Source of the DNA: Mameliella sp. MMSF_3455
GTDB lineage: Bacteria > Pseudomonadota > Alphaproteobacteria > Rhodobacterales > Rhodobacteraceae
Direction: 5' to 3'
NCBI RefSeq assembly: GCF_030733205.1
Contig: NZ_JASHJL010000002.1
Span: 1-64,000, forward strand
DNA length: 64,000 nucleotides
The first letter of the stretch is position 1, and each line of letters starts with the position of its first letter. Position numbers and translations under genes: made by a program. Shown piece after piece: positions 53,672 through 64,000 of this stretch. Under the pieces are notes generated by a model. The model worked only from the letters and a program-made list of their open reading frames with translations, did not search any database and was not told where the DNA came from.

Positions 53672-55141
53672 ATGATGTGGCGCGCAACAACCGGGCTGAT
53701 CGCCTTGACCCTCTCGGCCCCACTGGTGGCAGCAGAGGCGGTCGATGTATCGTTGCGCCCCGTGGCCCGCGGCGAGCTTGAGGCCCGCACGACAGACCGC
53801 TCCACTCCCGCCTCTCCCAGGCCTGTTGGGCGCGGCGAGGCGCCCGAGGTGGAAGACCGCCCGCTGATCGTCAACGGCGTGCCGGAGGATGAGCTTGAGG
53901 TGGTCAGCCGCGCCGCCACGCTGCCCGCCAGCCTGCTGGCGCCTTCCGGGTCTCTGCGCCCGATGCTGCGCCCTACCGCTCTGGAAACACTGGCCGCCCA
54001 TTCCGCCCGGATCACCGGCACGCAGGCCGGGTTTCGCGCCTGGGTCCGCGAGTTTCGCCCCCGTGCACTGGAACAGGGAATCGAGCCGGCGGTCTTCGAC
54101 GCCGCCTTCAAGGGGGCAAAGTTCGACCGCAAGGTGGTGGAACGTGACCGCAACCAGTCCGAGTTTACCAAGACGATCTGGGACTACCTCGACAGCGCCG
54201 CCTCGGCGACGCGCATCCGCAACGGCAAGGCGGCGCTGAAAAAGCACCGCGCATTGCTGGAAAAGATCGAAGCCGACTACGGCGTTCAGAAAGAGATCGT
54301 GGTGGCGATCTGGGGCCTCGAATCCGCCTATGGCACCTTTCGCGGCAGCACCCCGGTGATCGAGGCGATGGCCAGCCTGGCCTATGACGCCCGCCGCGCC
54401 GAGTTCTTCGAGGGAGAGCTGATCGACGCACTGAAGATCCTGCAGGACGGGCACACGACACAAGCCAACCTGCGCGGGTCCTGGGCCGGGGCGATGGGGC
54501 ATACCCAGTTCATGCCCGGCTCTTTCCAGCGGCTCTCGGTGGATCACGACGGCGACGGCAGGCGCAATATCTGGGGCGACGACCCCTCTGATGCGCTGGC
54601 CTCGACCGCCAACTACCTGAAATCAAATGGCTGGAAGACCGGCGTACCCTGGGGCGTCGAGGTCAGGCTGCCCCAGGGATTCGACTATCTCGAGGCCAAG
54701 CGCGAGGTCACACGCCTGCCCTCGGAGTGGGCAGAGCTGGGGGTCACGGGCACCGATGGCAAGCCGGTCGAGGATTTCGGCCCCGCCTCCGTGTTGCTGC
54801 CTGCCGGACATACCGGCGCGGCCTTTCTCGTCTTCGACAATTTCGAGGTGATCGAGACCTACAACACCGCCGATGCCTACGTCATCGGCGTCGGCCACCT
54901 GGCCGATCGCATCGCCGGCGGCAAAGCGATCCAGGGCAAATGGCCCCGGGGCGACCGTGCGCTGACCTTCGAAGAACGCATCGAGCTGCAACAGCGCCTG
55001 ACAGCCGCCGGATTCGACACCGAGGGCATCGACGCCAAGATCGGCCCACTGACGGTCGAGGCCGTGCGGCAGTACCAGAAATCCCAGGGGCTGGTGCCGG
55101 ACGGCTATGCCTCGCTCTCGGTACTGAAGCGGCTGCGGTGA
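53672..55141 (+). CDS. Lytic murein transglycosylase (MltB family) with peptidoglycan-binding domain
   Basis: This 489-residue secreted enzyme has a signal peptide (1-20, TGLIALTLSAPLVAAEAV) and a Pro/Arg-rich linker to about 105. A MltB-type SLT_2 domain holds the catalytic Glu217 in AIWGLESAYGTF. A C-terminal PG_binding_1 domain (about 430-489, VRQYQKSQGLVPDGYASLSV) follows. It cleaves glycan strands to 1,6-anhydro products in the periplasm. Confidence 0.93.
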   Translation: MMWRATTGLIALTLSAPLVAAEAVDVSLRPVARGELEARTTDRSTPASPRPVGRGEAPEVEDRPLIVNGVPEDELEVVSRAATLPASLLAPSGSLRPMLRPTALETLAAHSARITGTQAGFRAWVREFRPRALEQGIEPAVFDAAFKGAKFDRKVVERDRNQSEFTKTIWDYLDSAASATRIRNGKAALKKHRALLEKIEADYGVQKEIVVAIWGLESAYGTFRGSTPVIEAMASLAYDARRAEFFEGELIDALKILQDGHTTQANLRGSWAGAMGHTQFMPGSFQRLSVDHDGDGRRNIWGDDPSDALASTANYLKSNGWKTGVPWGVEVRLPQGFDYLEAKREVTRLPSEWAELGVTGTDGKPVEDFGPASVLLPAGHTGAAFLVFDNFEVIETYNTADAYVIGVGHLADRIAGGKAIQGKWPRGDRALTFEERIELQQRLTAAGFDTEGIDAKIGPLTVEAVRQYQKSQGLVPDGYASLSVLKRLR

Positions 55142-55177
55142 GGTTTCTGTTTTCGCCCGGCCTCGGGCCAGGCGACC

Positions 55178-55230
55178 CGCTGGGGGGCCAGCCCCCCAGA
55201 CCCCCCGGAGTATTTTTACAGAGAAGAAGC
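55178..55230. repeat. Dispersed intergenic hairpin repeat, family A, copy 3
   Basis: CTGGGGGGC (55180-55188) and GCCCCCCAG (55191-55199) form a hairpin. ACCCCCCGGAGTATTTTT and GAGAAGAAG follow. The T-run and position between convergent genes make it a likely terminator for the transglycosylase gene. It is homologous to 1-55 and 34864-34910. Confidence 0.7.
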
Positions 55231-55243
55231 AAGGGCGTGGGGA

Positions 55244-55732
55244 TCAGAACCCGCGGTCCTCGCAGGGGCCACCGGCAAAACAGCTGTGGACCCGGTCCAG
55301 GTCACGCCGGTGCGGGTTCGGGTACAGCCAACTGCCGCAAGGGTCCGCCTGCAGCACGCGCTTGCCGTTTTCGTGCCTGATGAAGGCCAGGTAGCGTGCG
55401 CCGCTCTTGGGTTGCGCGCACCAGGGGCCCAAGCAGAACACCCGCAGGGTCACATTCGCCTGGAACACGGTGTCAAAACCCTCCATGTCCAAGGAATGAC
55501 CGATGAACTGGGCGCGCAGATCGGTTTCTGGCGGCACCCGGTCCTGGCGCGCCCAGTCGACCTTGGGCAGGCGCCCCTCGTCGAAATCGAGCCGCCCGAC
55601 GGCGACGCCCCAGCGGTCACCGGACTCTTCGGCCGCCTTGAAATCCCGCACCGGGTCCACCGGACGACAGGACAGCGCCATCGCAGGGGAGGTCGCCAGC
55701 AGCGACAGGACCAAGCCGAGCCAGCGCATCAC
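55244..55732 (-). CDS. Secreted protein of unknown function (162 aa)
   Basis: A signal peptide ([19 protein letters not shown]) ends before a conserved-looking Cys (LSCRPVDP). The mature domain has five cysteines, including [10 protein letters not shown] and [10 protein letters not shown], which suggests disulfides. A beta-rich core ([17 protein letters not shown]) fits a small periplasmic domain. I recognise no family. Its ATG overlaps the rppH stop (ATGA), so the two are coupled. Confidence 0.72.
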   Translation of the reverse strand: MMRWLGLVLSLLATSPAMALSCRPVDPVRDFKAAEESGDRWGVAVGRLDFDEGRLPKVDWARQDRVPPETDLRAQFIGHSLDMEGFDTVFQANVTLRVFCLGPWCAQPKSGARYLAFIRHENGKRVLQADPCGSWLYPNPHRRDLDRVHSCFAGGPCEDRGF

Positions 55733-56232
55733 AGATGGGCCCGGAATGCATCGACGACCTGCGCGTAGACCGGGCGTTTGAACGGCACGATCTGATCCAC
55801 GACCTCATCGGCGGGCAGCCAACGCCATTCCGAGAACTCCTGGTGGTCGTCCGCATCCAGCCGCACCTGGTCGTCGGTGCCGTGGAACCGCAGCAAAAAC
55901 CATTTCTGCTCCTGCCCCTTGTAGCGGCCCTTCCAGATCTTCGGCACGATGTCATGCGGCAGGTCATAGGCGATCCAGCCCTCGGTTTCGGCCTCGACGG
56001 TCACAAGATCACGGGTGACGCCGGTTTCCTCTTCCAGTTCGCGGAGCGCCGCCTCGCGCGGGTCCTCGCCCTTGTCGATGCCGCCCTGGGGCATCTGCCA
56101 GGCGGGCACCTCGCTGTCGATGCGCTGGCCGACAAAGGCATGGCCCTGCGCGTTGACCAGCATCACGCCGACATTGCGACGATAGGGAAGGGCGGCGATG
56201 TCTTCGGGGGTCATTGTCTTTCGCTTGGTCAT
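55729..56232 (-). CDS. rppH: RNA pyrophosphohydrolase
   Basis: This 167-residue Nudix hydrolase removes pyrophosphate from the 5' triphosphate of mRNA and so triggers decay; it may also act on Ap5A. The Nudix box [20 protein letters not shown] starts near residue 51. The preceding [21 protein letters not shown] is the family start. It is coupled to the downstream secreted-protein gene. Confidence 0.94.
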   Translation of the reverse strand: MTKRKTMTPEDIAALPYRRNVGVMLVNAQGHAFVGQRIDSEVPAWQMPQGGIDKGEDPREAALRELEEETGVTRDLVTVEAETEGWIAYDLPHDIVPKIWKGRYKGQEQKWFLLRFHGTDDQVRLDADDHQEFSEWRWLPADEVVDQIVPFKRPVYAQVVDAFRAHL

Positions 56233-56656
56233 GGCAGATCCTCCGTTGCCGCGATTTAGCCGCGCTTGAGAAGCGGGGGCAAGTCACGTGCCAAATTGCG
56301 GGCATATTCCGGTTCGCTCAGCCGGCAGGCCGCCGCCTTGAACGCAAGCGCCGCGGCGCTGGATCGCAGCTTGTCCGTGCAGGCGGTTTAGTCGAAGTAC
56401 GGCAGGTCGACCCGGGCCCCGTCCGAGGCCGGCAAGGGCAACGCCAAGATGAATCCGGCATCCAATAGCGGCCCGCGCAACCGATCCGGCCAAGCCAGCT
56501 GTTCCGGGCTGCGGATCATTGCCTTGAACGCGAACTGTTTGAGCCCGCGCGTGGCCAGCACAGTACGCGGGTGTAGTGCCCTACCCCAAAGGCCGGAAAA
56601 GAAAAGATCCGGCAGCCCCAAGGCCGCCGGATCCGGATACCCCGAGGCGTTCAATC
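56233..56656. other. 424-base gap with the ctpA terminator and an 88-codon minus ORF
   Basis: An open frame on the minus strand (56388-56654) encodes 88 residues ending ILALPLPASDGARVDLPYFD. It begins inside the ctpA terminator and has no ribosome binding site. The C-terminal part looks protein-like, so a gene remnant is possible, but I cannot assign it. Nothing else is seen. Confidence 0.35.
56598..56633 (-). terminator. Terminator for ctpA
   Basis: On the minus strand GATCCGGC and GCCGGATC (56606-56613 and 56626-56633) form an 8-bp stem with an inner GG/CC pairing. TTTTCTTTTCC follows. It lies 24 bases past the ctpA stop. Confidence 0.85.
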
Positions 56657-57997
56657 TCAGTCGTTCGGACCCAGTGCCGACAGCCCCTTGAGGATGTCGA
56701 TGGCATAGGCCAGCTGGTAGTCCTCTTCGCGCAGGCGGGCAGCGGCCTCGGCCTTGGCCCGGTCGAGTTCGATCTGCTCGATTTCCTCGGGCGTCAACGA
56801 ATCGTTGTCGAGACGGCCGCGCAGGTCCGCCTCGGACCGGGTGAAGGGGTTGGCCGCCGGTTCCTCGTCGGGTTCGGCGTTCGGATCGCGGCGCGGCTGG
56901 GCGACCACGATGTCGGGCGAAACACCCAGCGCCTGGATCGACCGGCCCGACGGCGTGTAGTAGCGCGACGTGGTCAGGCGCATCGCACCGTTGCCCCGCA
57001 GCGGCATGACGGTCTGTACCGACCCCTTGCCAAAGCTCTTGGTGCCAACGACGATGGCGCGGCGGTGATCCTGCAGCGCCCCCGCCACGATTTCCGAGGC
57101 AGAAGCGGACCCTCCGTTGATCAGCACGACCAGCGGCTTGCCCTCGGTGAGGTCGCCGGGCTGGGCATTGTAGCGGTCGCCATCCGCCGGGTCGCGCCCC
57201 CGGGTCGAGACGATCTCTCCCTTGTCGAGGAAGGCATCGGCCACCATGATCGCCTGGTTCAGCAAGCCGCCGGGGTTGTTGCGCAGATCGACGACGAACC
57301 CGTTGACCTTGTCGATGCCGCCCGCCTCTTCGACCTGCTTGGCAATGCCGTCGGCGAGGTTGGGGAAGGTCTGATCGTTGAAGGTGGTGATCCGCAGCAC
57401 GACGGTCTCACCCTCGGTACGCGAACGGACCGCGGTCAGCTTGATGGTGTCGCGGATGATCGACACGTCGAAAGGTTCCTCGACGCCCTCCCGGACCACG
57501 GTGATCACGATCTCGGAGCCGACCGGCCCGCGCATCATGTCCACCGCCTCGTCCAGGGTCAGGCCCAGCACGCTTTCACCGTCGACATGGGTGATGAAGT
57601 CGCCGGCCTCGATACCGGCCTCCATCGCCGGGGTGCCATCGATGGGAGAGACCACCTTGACGAAGCCGTCTTCCTGCGTGACCTCGATCCCGAGGCCGCC
57701 GAATTCACCGCGCGTCTGCACGCGCATGTCGGCGGCATCGTCGGGGGCAAGGTAGCTGGAGTGCGGGTCGAGCGAGGTCAGCATGCCGTTGATGGCGGCC
57801 TCGATCAGTTCCTTTTCGTCGACCTCCTCGACGTATTGCGCGCGGATGCGTTCAAAGATGTCACCGAACAGGTCGAGCTGCTCATAGACGCTTTCCGGAC
57901 GGCTGCCCTCCTGCGCCAGCAGCGGACCCACCAATTGGGTCGTCGCCACGATGGACGCCAGGGTGCCGCCGACGGCGGCCATCACGAATTTCCTCAT
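56657..57997 (-). CDS. ctpA: C-terminal processing peptidase (S41 family)
   Basis: This 446-residue periplasmic protease is of the CtpA/Prc type. An N-terminal signal/anchor (MRKFVMAAVGGTLASIVATT) precedes a PDZ domain (about 85-165) and a catalytic core. The nucleophile Ser is in GGSASASEIVAGAL and the general-base Lys in TKSFGKGSVQTVM. Such proteases control murein hydrolases. It lies 7 bases after the EnvC-like gene, in a gpmI-envC-ctpA run. Confidence 0.94.
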   Translation of the reverse strand: MRKFVMAAVGGTLASIVATTQLVGPLLAQEGSRPESVYEQLDLFGDIFERIRAQYVEEVDEKELIEAAINGMLTSLDPHSSYLAPDDAADMRVQTRGEFGGLGIEVTQEDGFVKVVSPIDGTPAMEAGIEAGDFITHVDGESVLGLTLDEAVDMMRGPVGSEIVITVVREGVEEPFDVSIIRDTIKLTAVRSRTEGETVVLRITTFNDQTFPNLADGIAKQVEEAGGIDKVNGFVVDLRNNPGGLLNQAIMVADAFLDKGEIVSTRGRDPADGDRYNAQPGDLTEGKPLVVLINGGSASASEIVAGALQDHRRAIVVGTKSFGKGSVQTVMPLRGNGAMRLTTSRYYTPSGRSIQALGVSPDIVVAQPRRDPNAEPDEEPAANPFTRSEADLRGRLDNDSLTPEEIEQIELDRAKAEAAARLREEDYQLAYAIDILKGLSALGPND

Positions 57998-58004
57998 ACC
58001 TCAA

Positions 58005-59117
58005 TCATCCCTTGTCGGTTGTGAACCACCGCAGTGGGTCCTCGGGCACGTCGCCCTCTCTGACCTCTATATAGAGCGTTTCCGAACGGGCTCCGCCAGC
58101 CCCCTCACCCGAAGGTGACATATTATCGCCGGCAGGCCCACCCATCAGCCCGACAGGCGCGCCCGCGGCAAGAACCTGCCCCGTTTCGCCGAACACCGTG
58201 TCCATTCCGGCAAGCACGAACATCAGGTCCGCCTGTGGCTCGAGGATGACGACCAGCCCGTAGTCCAGCAGCGGCCCGGCATAGCGGATCGTGGCGGCGG
58301 TCGGCGTGGTCACCAGCGCGCCGGGACGGGTGGCAATGACGACACCGGGGCGGGAAACCCCAGCCGCGTCACGATCCCCGGCCCCGTGCAGGACAACCCC
58401 GCGCACGGGCAACGGCAGGCTGCCCTTGCGGTCCGCAATCGGCGGCAGAGGCGGGCCGGTCTCGTCCTCGGTGATCTTTGCGAGACCCGAGGCAAACCCT
58501 TGCAACGTCTCGGTCGAGGCGATCAGGAGTTCGGTCCGGATCGGGTCCTCGGTAAAGCGGCGCGGCAGGTCCGTGCGGTCGGCGATCGCCTGGCTGAGCG
58601 CGGTGCGCGCGGCCTGCACGCCGCTCAGCCCCTCCTGCAGGGTGTCCGCAGCGTTCTGTTGCAGGGCACGCAGCGCCGTGACCTCTTCGAGATCGGCGCG
58701 CAGTTCCGCCGCCTGCTCGGCAAGGCCGGGCGTCAGCGCCGCCACCAGCATCCCCGACCGGGCCGCGTCCAGCGGACCGCCCGGATGCACCAGCGTGCGC
58801 GGCGCGGCACGGTCCCCCACCGCCATGAGCGCGCCAAGAAGACGCGCCACCTCGGCCTCCTGCGAGGCCAGCTTGCGGCTGAGTTCCGTCTCTCGGATGG
58901 TCGCGGCGCGCAGCCCCTCGCGCATGGCGGTCAGCCCGTCCTCGTAGGCGCGCACCGTATCGGTCAGAGCCGCCACACGGTCCTGCGCCTCGTCGGCGGT
59001 GTCCAGCAAGACAGAAGCCGCCTCCAGCGCCTCGGCGGCGGCACGCGCCTTGTCCCCCGCGTCCTGCGCGGCCAGCGGCCCGGCCAGAAGGCAGAGGATC
59101 AGCGCCAGCGGTTTCAC
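58005..59117 (-). CDS. EnvC-like murein hydrolase activator with degenerate LytM domain
   Basis: This 370-residue secreted protein has a signal peptide (MKPLALILCLLAGPLAAQDA), a long coiled coil (about 22-215) and a C-terminal LytM/M23 domain. The domain lacks the metal-binding His/Asp set: ATIRYAGPLLDYGLVVILEP and LYIEVREG replace the usual HxH region. This is typical of EnvC, which activates amidases rather than cutting the wall itself. The start is GTG 59117, overlapping the gpmI stop as GTGA. Confidence 0.88.
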   Translation of the reverse strand: MKPLALILCLLAGPLAAQDAGDKARAAAEALEAASVLLDTADEAQDRVAALTDTVRAYEDGLTAMREGLRAATIRETELSRKLASQEAEVARLLGALMAVGDRAAPRTLVHPGGPLDAARSGMLVAALTPGLAEQAAELRADLEEVTALRALQQNAADTLQEGLSGVQAARTALSQAIADRTDLPRRFTEDPIRTELLIASTETLQGFASGLAKITEDETGPPLPPIADRKGSLPLPVRGVVLHGAGDRDAAGVSRPGVVIATRPGALVTTPTAATIRYAGPLLDYGLVVILEPQADLMFVLAGMDTVFGETGQVLAAGAPVGLMGGPAGDNMSPSGEGAGGARSETLYIEVREGDVPEDPLRWFTTDKG

Positions 59118-60619
59118 GCGATCAGGCTTTCCCCGGTCATTTCCTCGGGCTGCGGCAGGTCCATCAACTGCAGCAGGGTCGGCGCCACGTCGGCCAATCG
59201 CCCATCGCGCAGCTTTTCCACGTCGGGCGCACCGTAAAGGACCACCGGCACCAGATTCGTCGTATGCGCCGTATGCGGCCCGCCGGTTTCAGGATCGACC
59301 ATCGTTTCGCAATTGCCGTGGTCGGCGATCACCAGCAACGCGCCGCCGGTCTGTTCCAGCCTGTCGACCACCTGCCCCAGCCCCGCGTCGACCGCCTCGC
59401 AGGCCTTCATTGCCGCCTGCAGGTCCCCGGTATGGCCGACCATGTCGGGGTTGGCGTAGTTCACCACGATCAGGTCATAACCGCTGTCGATCGCGCCGAG
59501 GAATTTCTCCGTCACCTCGCCCGCGGACATCTCGGGCTGCAGGTCGTAGGTCGCCACCTTGGGCGACTTGGGCATGAACCGATCCTCGTGCAGTTCCGGC
59601 ACTTCCTTGCCACCGTTCAGGAAGAAGGTCACATGCGGGTATTTCTCGGTTTCCGCCAGACGGAACTGGGTCTTGCCCTGCTTGGCCACCCATTCGCCCA
59701 GCGTGTTGACGATTTTGCGCTTGGGAAAGGCGGTGGTCATGTACTCGTTGTGCCGGTCGGAATATTCGACCATGCCCAGCATGGCGGAAAGATCGGGTTT
59801 CGTGCGCTCGAACCCATCGAAATCCGGGTCGCCAATCGCAGACAGGATCTCGCGCGCGCGGTCCCCGCGGAAGTTGACGAAGAACAGCCCGTCGCCGGGC
59901 TTCATGCCCTCGTAGCCTTCGATAATGAAGGGCTCGATAAACTCGTCCATCTGGTCGAGATCGTAGCGGACCGCGATGCCCTCGGACGGATCTTCCAAGG
60001 CGTCCGCCTTGGCATCGACCACGGCGCGATAGGCCTTTTCCACCCGCTCCCAGCGATTGTCGCGGTCCATTGCGTAGTAGCGCCCTGATACGGTGGCGAT
60101 GCGCGCGCCTTCCGGCAGGGCAAGGGCAAAGGCTTGCACTTGGTTATGTGCCGAGGTCGGCGCGACGTCGCGCCCGTCGGTGATGACGTGGACGAGGACA
60201 TCCAGCCCCTGATCGGTCAGCACCTTGGCCGCTGCGAGCAGGTGGTCGGTATGGGCATGCACGCCGCCATCCGAGGTCAGCCCCATGATATGCGCCCGGC
60301 CACCCGCAGACTTCACGTTGTCGGCAAACTCCAGGATGGCCTCGTTGTCAAAGAAACTGCCATCCTCGATGGCCAGGTCGATCTGGCCCAGGTCCATGGC
60401 CACCACGCGGCCCGCTCCGATATTGGTATGCCCCACCTCCGAGTTACCCATCTGCCCGGTCGGCAGGCCGACGTCGGGGCCGTGGGTGATCAGCGTCGCA
60501 TGGGGACAGGTGGCCATCAGCCGGTCCATCGTGGGGGTGTTGGCCAGCTTTGGGGCGTTGTTCGCCTCCTCCTCGCGCAGGCCCCAACCGTCGAGGATCG
60601 TGAGAATGACGGGTTTCAT
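59114..60619 (-). CDS. gpmI: 2,3-bisphosphoglycerate-independent phosphoglycerate mutase
   Basis: This 501-residue Mn-dependent enzyme interconverts 3- and 2-phosphoglycerate. The phosphatase-like domain begins with VILTILDGWG. The phosphorylated Ser60 is in TGQMGNSEVGHTNIGAG. Late metal ligands lie in VNYANPDMVGHTG and VIADHGNCE. ATG 60619 has GGAGGG upstream; a TTG at 60625 is less likely. It heads the gpmI-envC-ctpA run. Confidence 0.96.
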   Translation of the reverse strand: MKPVILTILDGWGLREEEANNAPKLANTPTMDRLMATCPHATLITHGPDVGLPTGQMGNSEVGHTNIGAGRVVAMDLGQIDLAIEDGSFFDNEAILEFADNVKSAGGRAHIMGLTSDGGVHAHTDHLLAAAKVLTDQGLDVLVHVITDGRDVAPTSAHNQVQAFALALPEGARIATVSGRYYAMDRDNRWERVEKAYRAVVDAKADALEDPSEGIAVRYDLDQMDEFIEPFIIEGYEGMKPGDGLFFVNFRGDRAREILSAIGDPDFDGFERTKPDLSAMLGMVEYSDRHNEYMTTAFPKRKIVNTLGEWVAKQGKTQFRLAETEKYPHVTFFLNGGKEVPELHEDRFMPKSPKVATYDLQPEMSAGEVTEKFLGAIDSGYDLIVVNYANPDMVGHTGDLQAAMKACEAVDAGLGQVVDRLEQTGGALLVIADHGNCETMVDPETGGPHTAHTTNLVPVVLYGAPDVEKLRDGRLADVAPTLLQLMDLPQPEEMTGESLIA

Positions 60620-60730
60620 CGGCAATGCCCTCCGAGGATCGTTTGCGAGCGGTTTAGCAGGGGCGGAAGGGGATGTGGAGGGGGTATGCCCGCGGCAATC
60701 GTTCGCCTGGCCGCACCGGAAGACGCGGAT

Positions 60731-60794
60731 CGCGGGGTGGCCCCTACGGTTAGTGCCCGATGTTGGTAGGGCGCGCCTTACCAGCGCACCCTAC
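60731..60794. repeat. Composite intergenic palindromes, family B relative
   Basis: CGCGGGGTGGCCCCTACGG (60731-60749) resembles the family B element in inverted orientation. Next to it, GTAGGGCGCGC (60766-60776) and GCGCACCCTAC (60784-60794) form an 11-bp stem (one G-T pair) with a 7-base loop. The 401-base region between gpmI and carB (60626-61026) otherwise shows only a weak 27-codon ORF. Confidence 0.55.
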
Positions 60795-60883
60795 GTTGCG
60801 ATGAGATATTGCGGTAAGCGCGATGGGGTTGCACCGGGACGCGAATTTTACCCGGTGAACCCGTCCACGGAATGCATCTGCAA

Positions 60884-60967
60884 TCAAACCCGAGAACGTC
60901 GCACAAGAGTGCCGAAAAAGCCAAAGGCAAACCCGACCAATAGCCGGATCGTTCCCTTGTCGATCAC
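60884..60967 (-). CDS. Possible 27-residue membrane peptide
   Basis: A GTG-started frame encodes 27 residues with a hydrophobic middle (IRLLVGFAFGFFGTLVRR) and positively charged ends. It lies 59 bases past carB on the same strand. The ribosome binding site is weak. It may be chance. Confidence 0.2.
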   Translation of the reverse strand: MIDKGTIRLLVGFAFGFFGTLVRRSRV

Positions 60968-61026
60968 TTCACCAGTGTTGCCTGCCCGCCCAAGGAATTG
61001 CCCATCGCCTTGGTATTAGCTTGTCC

Positions 61027-64000
<2,974 letters not shown>

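Overview
The window is a GC-rich, gene-dense stretch of a bacterial chromosome. It most likely comes from an alphaproteobacterium of the Rhodobacterales (Roseobacter/Rhodobacter group). The evidence is gene content and order: a split F0 ATP synthase operon with both b and b' subunits next to a MipZ-type ATPase, the order ffh - acetyltransferases - chorismate mutase - rpsP - rimM - trmD - rplS - rpmE, a serC-serA pair, a DUF2794 gene, two Hint-domain proteins, and intergenic palindromes. I cannot name the genus. I found no tRNA, rRNA, CRISPR array, insertion sequence or phage genes. Most of the window reads as core chromosome with small accessory insertions.

Layout. 1-3.7 kb: mipZ and the F0 operon atpI-atpB-atpE-atpF'-atpF, all minus strand. 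4-7.3 kb: an ArsR regulator, a LysR/EamA pair divergent from an azoreductase, and an unknown gene. 7.6-18.7 kb: a translation island (ffh, rpsP, rimM, trmD, rplS, rpmE) interrupted by five tandem GNAT acetyltransferases, chorismate mutase, a 47-residue membrane protein, a 363-residue unknown protein, a sixth GNAT, a small secreted protein and a Hint-domain protein. 19-22.6 kb: a class III aminotransferase, an AGCS amino-acid symporter and a universal stress protein. 22.8-26.5 kb: a sulfide module, namely a DUF442-sulfide:quinone oxidoreductase fusion and a SulP transporter. Each has its own promoter with the same ATTC-N8-GAAT operator. 26.4-33.9 kb: a PPP phosphatase, a GFA-family protein, serA and serC with a candidate serC leader, paaK and paaI, DUF2794, and a secreted SnoaL-like protein. 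33.9-43.3 kb: agmatinase, an NlpC/P60 peptidase with a leucyl aminopeptidase, carbonic anhydrase, asd, a membrane-bound nucleotide-sugar dehydratase and a LOG-family protein. 43.4-51.2 kb: a serine/threonine dehydratase-like enzyme, dapD, a cation antiporter, a BCS1-like AAA ATPase, a second, degenerate Hint protein, dapE and a DUF2064 glycosyltransferase. 51.2-64 kb: rnr, a lytic transglycosylase, rppH, ctpA, an EnvC-like protein, gpmI and a truncated carB that runs off the right end.

Pathway links. asd, dapD and dapE belong to lysine/diaminopimelate synthesis. serA and serC carry out serine synthesis. The transglycosylase, NlpC/P60, EnvC-like and CtpA proteins act on the cell envelope. The most interesting features are the paired SqrR-type operators, the translationally coupled GNAT array inside the translation island, the active/degenerate Hint pair, the BCS1-like ATPase with a short upstream ORF, hairpins on both sides of atpE, and at least two families of dispersed intergenic palindromes.
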